Origin: CAZOWW01 sp964583765
Lineage (GTDB): Bacteria; Actinomycetota; Actinomycetes; Actinomycetales; Kineosporiaceae
Length of the DNA stretch: 43,827 nucleotides
Direction: 5' to 3'
Assembly (NCBI GenBank): GCA_964583765.1
Contig: CAZOWW010000028.1
Span: 1-43,827, forward strand
In this document: positions 8,512 to 20,658 of the stretch, piece by piece
Layout: each line of letters begins with the position of its first letter
How positions within the stretch are numbered: position 1 is the stretch's first letter
The notes under the pieces: model-generated
What the model saw: only the letters and a program-made list of their open reading frames with translations
The model's database searches: none
What the model was told of the DNA's origin: nothing
Translations under genes and position numbers: made by a program

Positions 8512-10273
8512 GGGGACAGACCTCGAGGCTCTGCTGAGCCGCGCCCACGCCGAGGGCGGCACCCATGCCCGGATCGTGCGGGCGGAGAAGGTGCGGCGGG
8601 GCGGCTTCATGGGCTTCTTCGCCAAGGAGGGCTTCGAGGTCGCGGTGGAGATCCCGGACATGCCCAGCCCATCCGTCCCGACCGCCCGCGATCCCCGACG
8701 AGGGGCCGTGGGCTCGGGTGACGACGTCTTCACGGCGGTGACCCAGGTGATCGATCAACTGGCCGACGAGAACCCCCGCCCCGGGACTCGGCGCACCCCG
8801 GTGCCAGGGCAGCTGGCGGCGGACGGCCTGCTCGGGATGGCCGATCGGGTCAGCGCCGCCGAGCGCGCGGCCGCCCGGGCGGTGACCATGAACGCGGCCC
8901 GGCGGGCATTCGCCGAGGCCACCGGACGCGCCGCCGCATTCGATCTCCCCGGGGCCGGTGAGGGTGTCCCGCACGAACCCTCCGCGGAGGGCGGTGTGCC
9001 CTCGACCACCCGCCCGGCGTTCACCGCCCTGCTCGATCAGCTCCGTCAGGACGCCGCCGGCACCGCACCGATGCCGGTGGACGTCGCCCCCCTGACCGAG
9101 AACGTCGGTTCCGTGCCGGGGGACGCAGGCGCCAGGACGGGAGACGTGCCGGCGACGGTCACCGCGGAACGGGTCCCCGGACCGCAGGCCGAGCTCACCG
9201 CGGGTACGGGCGATCCGGCCCGGCCTCCCGTCCCTGCCGCCCGAACGGCTCCGGACCTGATGGCCCACGAGGACCCCGCGCCGCAGGGCCGGCCCACCCC
9301 GCGACCGGCCCCTGGTCCTGCCCCCGAACCGATCCCGGCCCCCACGGCTCCGGTGGCCGTCCCGACAACTGCTCCGGTGGCCGTCTCGGTGGCTGCCCCA
9401 TCAGCCGTCCAGGGACAGGAGCGCAACCCCGAGCCGCCACCGGCCGAGGTGGGCCGGCCGGCGGCCGATCCCGTTCACCCGGCGGCCGGTGCACCAGCAC
9501 CAGCACCAGCACCAGCCGAGTACGCACAGCCGACGAGCCCGGTCGAGCCCGCCCCCCGGCGTGCGACGGCGTCCGGCACCGGACGTCCGGGCCTGCCGAC
9601 CCCCCGCCGCGGCGCCGACGATGCCGACGAACAACTGGCCGCCAGCCGTGACGACCGGGTCGCCGCGGATCGACGGGCCTTGCGCGCGCTCGGCGTGCCG
9701 GTGGGCTGGACCCGCCGGTTGCGCGGCGGTGACCGCTTCACCGCCGTGCTCGCCATGCTGGAACGGATGCCCGAGGCCGACCCCGACTTCGACGTCGACG
9801 TGATCGCCGTCGTCGGAGACCCCGAGGTGGTCCAGCTCGAGGCGTACCGGTGTGCCGTGGACCTGCCCGACGGCAACATCCCGCGCCGCGTGGTCGTGAT
9901 CCCGGCCCGCGCCGGTGCCGCCCGTCAGGCCGCCATCGCCGAGGCCGATCGGGCCCGTCCGGTCGCCGTGGCCGTGGAGACCGCCGGCTACTGCGACGCC
10001 GAGACCGTGCGGGAGACGCTGAACGAGCTGAGGGCGGGGTTCGTCGTGGTCGTGATCGACGCGCGCCAGCCCATCGAGGAGGCGGCCCGGTGGGTCGAGT
10101 CCCTCGGCGAGGTGCATGCGCTCACCGTGGACGGCGCGATCGACGTGCCGGACCCGGCGTCCGTGCTGCGCCTCGACCTGCCGGTGGTGCGGCTCGATGG
10201 CATCCCGGCCGACCGGGTCGGGTGGGCGGCACTGCTCTGCGCCCGGCTCGGGGCCGCGGAGCAGTTCGCATGA
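8489..10273 (+). CDS. FlhF-like protein with degenerate GTPase domain
   Basis: FlhF is an SRP-type GTPase that places flagella in many bacteria. This 594-residue protein has an FlhF-like N-terminal segment (residues 1-60, with RGGFMGFFAKEGFEVAVEI). A disordered Pro/Ala-rich linker of about 300 residues follows. The C-terminal domain (about 385-594) follows the strand and helix pattern of the SRP GTPase fold. Where FlhF has the P-loop GPTGVGKTTT, this protein reads VIAVVGDPEVVQLEAYR, with no Gly-Lys-Thr, and the other nucleotide motifs are also unrecognisable. It is probably a non-hydrolysing FlhF relative. GTG 8489 is the start and lies inside flhA. Its position after flhA is where flhF is normally found. 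Confidence 0.7.
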   Translation: MATNLLLEGTDLEALLSRAHAEGGTHARIVRAEKVRRGGFMGFFAKEGFEVAVEIPDMPSPSVPTARDPRRGAVGSGDDVFTAVTQVIDQLADENPRPGTRRTPVPGQLAADGLLGMADRVSAAERAAARAVTMNAARRAFAEATGRAAAFDLPGAGEGVPHEPSAEGGVPSTTRPAFTALLDQLRQDAAGTAPMPVDVAPLTENVGSVPGDAGARTGDVPATVTAERVPGPQAELTAGTGDPARPPVPAARTAPDLMAHEDPAPQGRPTPRPAPGPAPEPIPAPTAPVAVPTTAPVAVSVAAPSAVQGQERNPEPPPAEVGRPAADPVHPAAGAPAPAPAPAEYAQPTSPVEPAPRRATASGTGRPGLPTPRRGADDADEQLAASRDDRVAADRRALRALGVPVGWTRRLRGGDRFTAVLAMLERMPEADPDFDVDVIAVVGDPEVVQLEAYRCAVDLPDGNIPRRVVVIPARAGAARQAAIAEADRARPVAVAVETAGYCDAETVRETLNELRAGFVVVVIDARQPIEEAARWVESLGEVHALTVDGAIDVPDPASVLRLDLPVVRLDGIPADRVGWAALLCARLGAAEQFA

Positions 10274-10289
10274 TCCGCCCCCGCTAGTC

Positions 10290-10658
10290 GTGCATCCCGT
10301 CACCGTCGGCGTGGGTCTGACCGCCGTCCTCGCCGGACCCGAGCTGTACTCGATGGTGCAGAGCGGGCAGATCAGCATGGACACCGCGCTCCTGCGCGGA
10401 GCCGTGATGACGGCCGGCTGCGCATTCGGCGCCCACCTGATCGCCTCGATCGTGCAGGGCTACCAGCGCGCCCACGAGCACGAGATTCTCCGCCTGCGCT
10501 ACGAGGAGGCCCGGGCGGAGGCCCAGGCGGAAGCGGAGGCACTCGCGGCCGAAGCAGTGGCCAGGGCCTCGGCCCAGACGGCGACCGCGGACGGTGGTGC
10601 CCCCGCTCCGGGTGGCCCGGGCACCACGGTCGCGCGGATCCAGGCCGACGAGGAGTGA
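10290..10658 (+). CDS. Small membrane-associated protein downstream of flhF-like gene
   Basis: The 122-residue product is not recognised. It shows two hydrophobic stretches (about residues 4-16 and 35-55, the latter LLRGAVMTAGCAFGAHLIAS). A charged helix of coiled-coil character follows (ILRLRYEEARAEAQAEAEAL), and then a Gly/Pro-rich tail. GTG at 10290 is the most upstream reasonable start, 16 bp after the flhF-like stop; no ribosome binding site is obvious and a later start is possible. Because it is the last gene of the flagellar run in the same orientation, a role in motility is plausible but unproven. Confidence 0.5.
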   Translation: MHPVTVGVGLTAVLAGPELYSMVQSGQISMDTALLRGAVMTAGCAFGAHLIASIVQGYQRAHEHEILRLRYEEARAEAQAEAEALAAEAVARASAQTATADGGAPAPGGPGTTVARIQADEE

Positions 10659-10736
10659 GCCGGGCCGGGGAATATCCCGATCCGGCACGGTGATCGCCGG
10701 CAGGCGCGCCGGACGCCGGGCACCCAGGATGGGGGC

Positions 10737-11075
10737 GTGGAACCCCCGGAGCTGACCTTCTTCGTCCATCTCACCGCCACCCCCGCCTGGCTGGCCCTGA
10801 CCCGGGCACAACGCCGGGAGGTGATCGCGGCCCACGTCGCGCCGGTGCTGGCCAAGCACAGCGACGTCGAGCTGCGCTGGTTCGACGCCGAGGCATGGTG
10901 CGCCGAGCCCTCGGACGTGCTCGTCGCACGTACCCGCGACATCCTCGCCTGGACAGATCTGTTCGAGGAGCTCCGGGACACCCCGCTGTGGTCCGTGCCC
11001 TACTTCGCGGTCCGTTCGGTGATCCCCGCGCAGGAGAACGGCTTCCTCGACCACGAACGCCGCACCGGGCGCTGA
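10737..11075 (+). CDS. Darcynin-like small protein
   Basis: The 112-residue protein matches my memory of the darcynin family, small one-domain alpha-beta proteins of unknown function. The pattern is FFVHLTATPAWLALTRAQRR, then LRWFDAEAWCAEPSDVLV and LRDTPLWSVPYFAVRSVIP. No signal peptide or membrane segment is seen. The start is GTG 10737, preceded by AGGA at a workable distance. The gene lies between the flagellar block and dps and is not obviously linked to either. Family assignment is from pattern only. Confidence 0.6.
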   Translation: MEPPELTFFVHLTATPAWLALTRAQRREVIAAHVAPVLAKHSDVELRWFDAEAWCAEPSDVLVARTRDILAWTDLFEELRDTPLWSVPYFAVRSVIPAQENGFLDHERRTGR

Positions 11076-11157
11076 CCGGCGAGCCGCCGGAGGCCACGAG
11101 CGCAGCCGCCGACACACCCGCGCGACCGGCGAGCCACCAGAGACCACGAGCACAGCC
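11074..11157 (+). repeat. 34-bp imperfect direct repeat, period 50
   Basis: GACCGGCGAGCC starts both copies, at 11074 and 11124. The 34-bp copies (11074-11107 and 11124-11157) differ at four positions, all G in the first and A in the second. They occupy the 3' flank of the darcynin-like gene (whose stop is just inside the first copy) and precede dps. Confidence 0.85.
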
Positions 11158-11227
11158 CTCGGTCCGGTGGGCAGAATGCACGGGACGGACTCAGGGCACC
11201 GATCACGGAACAGGATGGTTCTGCGAC

Positions 11228-11701
11228 ATGTCGACATCGAACAGCTACTCGCTCAGTGCCGAGGACCGCGCCACCGTCGCCGCGGATCTTTCGCGGCTGC
11301 TCGCCGACTCGTACACGCTCTACCTCAAGACACACAACTTCCACTGGAACGTGGTGGGCCCCAACTTCTCCGCGCTGCACCTGCTCTTCGAGACGCAGTA
11401 CACCGAGCTCGCGTTGGCCGTCGACGAGATCGCCGAGCGCATCCGGGCGCTGGGCCAGTACTCCCCGGGCTCCTACGCCGAGTTCGCCGCGCTGACCACG
11501 ATCGACGAGGCCACCGGCCGACCCAGGGCCACGGAGATGGTCGAGGCCCTGGCCGCCGACAACGAGGCCGTGGCCCGCACGGCGGCAGCGGCGTTCACGG
11601 TCGCCGAGAAGGTCGGGGACCAGCCGACCTGTGACCTTGCCGTGCGCCGGCAGCAGACCCACGAGAAGTCGGCCTGGATGCTGCGCGCGATGACGGAGTA
11701 G
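11228..11701 (+). CDS. dps: Dps family DNA-binding ferritin-like protein
   Basis: Dps forms a 12-subunit shell that oxidises and stores iron with peroxide and can coat DNA during starvation or oxidative stress. The 157-residue product has the family core: YLKTHNFHWNVVGPNFSALH, then a helix ending VDEIAERIRALG. These supply the His, Asp and Glu ligands of the intersubunit ferroxidase site. The C-terminus is short, with no Lys-rich DNA-binding tail. ATG 11228 is the natural start (MSTSNSYSLSAEDR); AGGA lies about 10 nt upstream. The gene stands alone and ends before a strong hairpin. Confidence 0.95.
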   Translation: MSTSNSYSLSAEDRATVAADLSRLLADSYTLYLKTHNFHWNVVGPNFSALHLLFETQYTELALAVDEIAERIRALGQYSPGSYAEFAALTTIDEATGRPRATEMVEALAADNEAVARTAAAAFTVAEKVGDQPTCDLAVRRQQTHEKSAWMLRAMTE

Positions 11702-11712
11702 GCACCCTTCCG

Positions 11713-11756
11713 GAACAGGGACCTCGAACCTGGCGAACAGGGACCTCGAACCTGGC
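11713..11756 (+). repeat. Perfect 22-bp tandem repeat
   Basis: Two identical 22-bp units beginning GAACAGGGACC lie head to tail at 11713-11734 and 11735-11756, just after the dps stop and before the terminator hairpin. Confidence 0.9.
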
Positions 11757-11761
11757 GTTGT

Positions 11762-11793
11762 GCGACCCGCGTGCCCTCGGGCACGCGGGTCGC
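11762..11793. terminator. Hairpin between convergent dps and cobO
   Basis: Perfect 15-bp arms (GCGACCCGCGTGCCC and its complement) with a 2-nt spacer lie between the end of dps (plus) and the end of cobO (minus). There is no T tract on either side, as is common in high-GC actinomycetes. It is probably a bidirectional terminator. Confidence 0.75.
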
Positions 11794-11845
11794 GGGTCGC
11801 GGCGTTCCGGCCGACCGCAGATCGAGGTTGTGGCGCGGCCTGCCC

Positions 11846-12526
11846 TCACCACTCGATGCCCCGTTGTCCGGGTTGCCCGGACTCCAGGGGATGGCGCACG
11901 ACCACCGACTCGGCGACCAGATCGGCCACGGCCACCAGGCGGGGATGCGCATCCCGGCCGGTGACGATCACATGCTGGAACCCGGGACGGCGGACCAGGG
12001 TGTCCACCACCTCCTCGACGTCCACCCAGCCCCACGTCAGCGGATAGGTGAACTCGTCGAGCAGGTGGAACGCCGGACCGCCCCGCGCCAGGCGTGCCCG
12101 CACGTCCGCCCAGGCCCGGGCTGCCTGCGCCGCGGGATCGGGGGCATCCAGCCGGATACGGGCGCCGGTACGACCCTGCCCCAGCGCGTACCACTCGACC
12201 GGAGCACCCTGCCCGGTGCGGGCGTGGACCTCCCCCAGCGCGCGGAGCGCGGACTCCTCGCCCACCCGCCACCGGCCCGACTTCACGAACTGGTGGACGA
12301 TCACCGGAAGTCCCGCTGCCCAGGCCCGAAGTGCCATCCCGAAGGCCGCGGTCGTCTTCCCCTTCATCGCCCCGGTGTGCACGATCAGCAGCGGCCGCTC
12401 CCGGCGTTCCCGGGTGGTGGCTCCCCTGTCCCCAGACACTTCCTTGTCCCCAGGTGCGCCCCCGTCCCCGGGCCCGCCCTCGTTCTCCGGTGCGCCCTCG
12501 TCGATCAGACCTTGCAGGGCGCCCAC
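11846..12526 (-). CDS. cobO: Cob(I)yrinic acid a,c-diamide adenosyltransferase
   Basis: CobO transfers the adenosyl group of ATP to the cobalt of corrinoid intermediates in adenosylcobalamin synthesis. The 226-residue product has a P-loop (HTGAMKGKTTAAFGMALRAW, residues 50-69), the family stretch HQFVKSGRWRVGEESAL, and LLDEFTYPLTWGWVDVEEVV with HVIVTGRDAHP. The C-terminus (GQPGQRGIEW) is the expected type. The N-terminal 35 or so residues are low complexity. The first 12 after the GTG are encoded by a duplicate of the cobQ 3' end, so this GTG start lies in duplicated DNA. The gap to the upstream cobQ stop is 8 bp, so the two form an operon under the cobalamin riboswitch. Confidence 0.93.
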   Translation of the reverse strand: MGALQGLIDEGAPENEGGPGDGGAPGDKEVSGDRGATTRERRERPLLIVHTGAMKGKTTAAFGMALRAWAAGLPVIVHQFVKSGRWRVGEESALRALGEVHARTGQGAPVEWYALGQGRTGARIRLDAPDPAAQAARAWADVRARLARGGPAFHLLDEFTYPLTWGWVDVEEVVDTLVRRPGFQHVIVTGRDAHPRLVAVADLVAESVVVRHPLESGQPGQRGIEW

Positions 12527-12612
12527 CTCGGCGGTCAGCGGGGAGCTCCGGGAGGCACGAAGGGCAGTCCGGGCGGGGCGCCCTCGTCGATCAGACCTTG
12601 CAGGGCGCCCAC
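12492..12612. repeat. 35-bp perfect direct repeat at the cobQ-cobO junction
   Basis: Identical 35-bp copies, each beginning GCGCCCTCGTCG, occupy 12492-12526 and 12578-12612. The first lies at the start of cobO (both encode GALQGLIDEGAP), the second within the end of cobQ. A tandem duplication of 86 bp is the simplest explanation. Confidence 0.95.
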
Positions 12613-14154
12613 GTCGAGGTGGTCGGCGACCAGATCACCGAGCGCGTCCAGGAGCGCCGCCCGGGTGGCGGCGAAGTCCACGTCGGGTGCGGGCACGAAA
12701 TCCCGTCCGGCCTGCGCTGCCACCTCACGCAGGAAGGCCCGCCGGAAGCCGTCGCTCTCCCAGGCCCCGTGCCAGGTCGTACCCCAGGTGGCTCCCCACC
12801 GGTACCCGTCGAGGAACTCCTCCGGGCGCCCGACCGGACGCCCGCTCGACGACCCACCCGACGACTCCGCCGGAGACCCACCCGACGAGCCGACCGGGTG
12901 CCCACCCGACGACCCAGCCGGACCTCGGCCGGACGTCGCGGCCGCCCCGGGACGCAGGGCCGCCACCCCGTGGTGAATCTCGTAGGCCGTGGTCACCGAT
13001 TCGCCGAGAGCCTCCCCGACCGCCCGCCGGACCGTCTTCGCCGGCGCGAACCGCACCTCCACCGGGAGCAGCCCCAGCCCGGCCACCACGCGGGTCCCGG
13101 ACTCCACGCCGTCCTCGATCCGTTCGGCGAGCATCTGGTAGCCACCGCACACCCCGAGCAGGGGCCGCCCCTCGGCCGCCCGCGCGCGGACGGCCTCAGC
13201 GATCCCCGTGCTGTGCAGCCAGGCCAGATCCGCCACGGTCGACCGCGTTCCGGGCAACACGACCAGGTCGGCGTCCCGCACGTCCTGGGGCGAGACCGTC
13301 CACCGCACGCAGACCCCCGGCTCGCAGGCGAGGGCCTCGACATCGGTGGAGTTGCTGGTGCGGGGCAGCCGGACCGCGACCACGCGCAGCGTGTCCCGCC
13401 CGTGCGGAGGACCGGCATCCGGCAGGACGTCGAGCTGGCTCAACGAGTCCTCGGTGTCCAGGGCCAGCCCCGCACGCCACGGCAGCACGCCGAGCACGTC
13501 CCGACCGGTGAGCTCGCGCAGCTGGCGCAGCCCTCCGGCGAGCAACCGGGGATCCCCGCGGAACTTGTTCACCACGAATCCCGCGACGAGCGCCTGGTCG
13601 GCAGGCGCCAGCAGGGCGAGGGTGCCGAACAGACCCGCGAAGACCCCGCCACGGTCGACGTCCCCGACCACCACCACCGGCAGACGCCGGGCGGAGGCGA
13701 GCCCCAGGTTCGCCAGGTCCGTGGCCCGAAGATTGATCTCCGCCGCGCTGCCCGCGCCCTCGCAGACCACCACGTCGAACTCGGCCGCCAGCTCGTCGTA
13801 GGCCTCTAGGGCGGCGGCGAGCAGCCGGGGATGCAGCTCCCGGAAGGAGAGCGCCGAGGCCTCGGCGAACGCCCGCCCCCGCAGCACGACATGACTGCGC
13901 CGGTCGCTGCCCGGCTTGAGCAGCACGGGGTTCATCGCCGTGCGCGGTTCCAGGCCGCACGCGGCGGCCTGCATGCCCTGGGCGCGACCGATCTCGCCGC
14001 CGTCCGCGGTCACCACCGAGTTGTTGCTCATGTTCATGGCCTTGAACGGCGCGACCCGCACGCCCTGGCGGTGCAACCACCGGCAGACCCCGGCAGCGAC
14101 CACGCTCTTGCCCGCGTCCGAGGACGCACCGGCGATGAGGATCCCCCTGCTCAT
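12535..14154 (-). CDS. cobQ: Cobyric acid synthase CobQ
   Basis: CobQ amidates four carboxyl groups of adenosylcobyrinic a,c-diamide with glutamine and ATP. The 539-residue product has an N-terminal dethiobiotin-synthetase-like ATPase (ILIAGASSDAGKSVVAAG; FKAMNMSNNSVVTADGGEIG) and a C-terminal glutamine amidotransferase of the triad type: Cys336 in LLGVCGGYQML and His462 in TTWHGAWESDGFRRAF. Between YEIHHG and the FLDGY segment is an extra Ser/Gly-rich stretch (about residues 400-438, repeats of SSGG). ATG 14154 starts at the expected point (MSRGILIAGAS). It has no ribosome binding site and overlaps the stop of a leader ORF by ATGA, so translation is probably coupled. The frame is open further upstream to GTG 14376, but that part is not CobQ-like. 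Confidence 0.93.
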   Translation of the reverse strand: MSRGILIAGASSDAGKSVVAAGVCRWLHRQGVRVAPFKAMNMSNNSVVTADGGEIGRAQGMQAAACGLEPRTAMNPVLLKPGSDRRSHVVLRGRAFAEASALSFRELHPRLLAAALEAYDELAAEFDVVVCEGAGSAAEINLRATDLANLGLASARRLPVVVVGDVDRGGVFAGLFGTLALLAPADQALVAGFVVNKFRGDPRLLAGGLRQLRELTGRDVLGVLPWRAGLALDTEDSLSQLDVLPDAGPPHGRDTLRVVAVRLPRTSNSTDVEALACEPGVCVRWTVSPQDVRDADLVVLPGTRSTVADLAWLHSTGIAEAVRARAAEGRPLLGVCGGYQMLAERIEDGVESGTRVVAGLGLLPVEVRFAPAKTVRRAVGEALGESVTTAYEIHHGVAALRPGAAATSGRGPAGSSGGHPVGSSGGSPAESSGGSSSGRPVGRPEEFLDGYRWGATWGTTWHGAWESDGFRRAFLREVAAQAGRDFVPAPDVDFAATRAALLDALGDLVADHLDVGALQGLIDEGAPPGLPFVPPGAPR

Positions 14155-14354
14155 CGGGCTGCGCCCGACCAGACGGCGCCCGACCCGAGGACTCCCGGGC
14201 GAGCCGCGCCGGCGCAGGCTGCTCCCGACCCGACGGCGCCCGAGCGAGCTGTTCCCCGGGAGCGCGCTCCGGCAAGGGAGGACCTGTTCCGGGAACCGCA
14301 CCGTGGCAGGCACGGTGATCGGGGTGCGGCAGGCACTGCAGCAACGGGCGGCAT
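14151..14354 (-). CDS. Putative leader ORF between riboswitch and cobQ
   Basis: A 67-codon frame (MPPVAAVPAAPRS...) begins at ATG 14354, 5 nt after an ideal GAGGAGG at 14360-14366, and ends in TGA overlapping the cobQ ATG. The product is Gly/Ala/Ser/Arg-rich with an SGAVGSGA-type repeat, and I do not recognise it. The best ribosome binding site in the transcript belongs to this frame, not to cobQ. It could therefore be the real target of riboswitch control, with cobQ coupled to it. It may also be an incidental frame, with cobQ starting elsewhere. Confidence 0.4.
   Translation of the reverse strand: MPPVAAVPAAPRSPCLPRCGSRNRSSLAGARSRGTARSGAVGSGAACAGAARPGVLGSGAVWSGAAR
14164..14243. repeat. 20-bp repeat with 60-bp period upstream of cobQ
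   Basis: CCCGACCAGACGGCGCCCGA at 14164 recurs at 14224 with one mismatch. The spacing of exactly 60 bp keeps the reading frame, and the flanking sequence is partly similar. It produces the repetitive C-terminus of the leader ORF. Confidence 0.7.
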
Positions 14355-14400
14355 CGGAGCCTCCTCGGGTGTCCACGCCCAGGGCAGGTACCGGCGGCCG

Positions 14401-14582
14401 AAGTGTCCTGGCTCCCGGATCACCGCTCTCCCCGGCCTTCCGGTCGCCGAGGCGGCCGTGGCACGCGTGGGGTTCACTCCCCGGTCACAGTGGCGGGACC
14501 GCGCCGGATTCGCACCGACTTCCTCCACTGCCGTCGTGCGGCCAGGCAACCACACGGGTCGCCGTCCCCAGGCACCGGGGTC
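14401..14582 (-). promoter_or_regulatory. Cobalamin riboswitch controlling cobQ-cobO
   Basis: Read on the minus strand, the conserved parts appear in order: GGTGCC near 14571-14576, AGGAAGTCGGTGCGAATCC, CGGTCCCGCCACTGT, then GCCACGG, GGAAGGCC, and the B12 box (GATCCGGGAGCCAGGACAC, 14403-14421). These are the core helices and the ligand box of the adenosylcobalamin riboswitch. It ends about 45 nt before a strong ribosome binding site. Known riboswitches of this class repress B12 synthesis genes when cobalamin is plentiful. Translational control is inferred because no terminator hairpin is evident downstream. Confidence 0.93.
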
Positions 14583-14952
14583 CTCCCCTGCCGGACCGCT
14601 GCTCTCATCGCGAGCGGCGCCACAGCAGAGCTCGGATCGCAGCAGCAGGGCTCGGGCCGCCCCACGGGTCGGGGGCAGCGCGCCGGAGAGTCACGGACGT
14701 CGTCCAGTCCGACTCCCACCAAAGCAGTCCCCCGGCCTTTGTAGATGCTCCCCAGCGGACCTTGTCCAGGCCTGAACTCGCAGGTCGAAGGCGTCCCAGT
14801 CGACGCCGAGTACGTCTATGGTCGGCATCGGCCCAGTCTCGAGGCACGCCACGGGACCGGGATCGGCGGACGCCGCCGCACGCGTCGTGGTGTCCGCAAG
14901 GACCGTTTCGAGAGTTGTGTTTCGAGAGTTGTGCCTTGGAGGCGGAAGTCGG
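14583..14952. other. Divergent intergenic region between cob operon and carboxylase gene
   Basis: No convincing gene lies in these 370 bp. They should contain the promoter of the riboswitch transcript (minus) and that of the carboxylase gene (plus); neither could be assigned confidently. Two small signals are visible: the palindrome GGACGTCGTCC at 14695-14705 and a perfect 14-bp tandem repeat (TTTCGAGAGTTGTG) at 14906-14919 and 14920-14933, just before the carboxylase ribosome binding site. Confidence 0.6.
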
Positions 14953-20586
<5,634 letters not shown>

Positions 20587-20612
20587 GCCGCCCGGGCAGG
20601 CTGAGCCGGCAA

Positions 20613-20644
20613 CACCGGTCCGTCGCCTCAGGGGCGGACCGGTG
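20613..20644. terminator. Hairpin between convergent carboxylase gene and chemotaxis operon
   Basis: CACCGGTCCG at 20613-20622 pairs perfectly with CGGACCGGTG at 20635-20644 across a 12-nt loop. It lies between two converging genes and has no T tract. It is probably a terminator for both. Confidence 0.75.
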
Positions 20645-20658
20645 AGCCGGCCTGGGGT

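Noticed and set aside
14691..14826. Short minus-strand frame MPTIDVLGVDWDAFDLR...
   Set aside because: It looks protein-like for about 17 residues but has no ribosome binding site and no family, and it lies in the divergent promoter region. Not supported as a gene.
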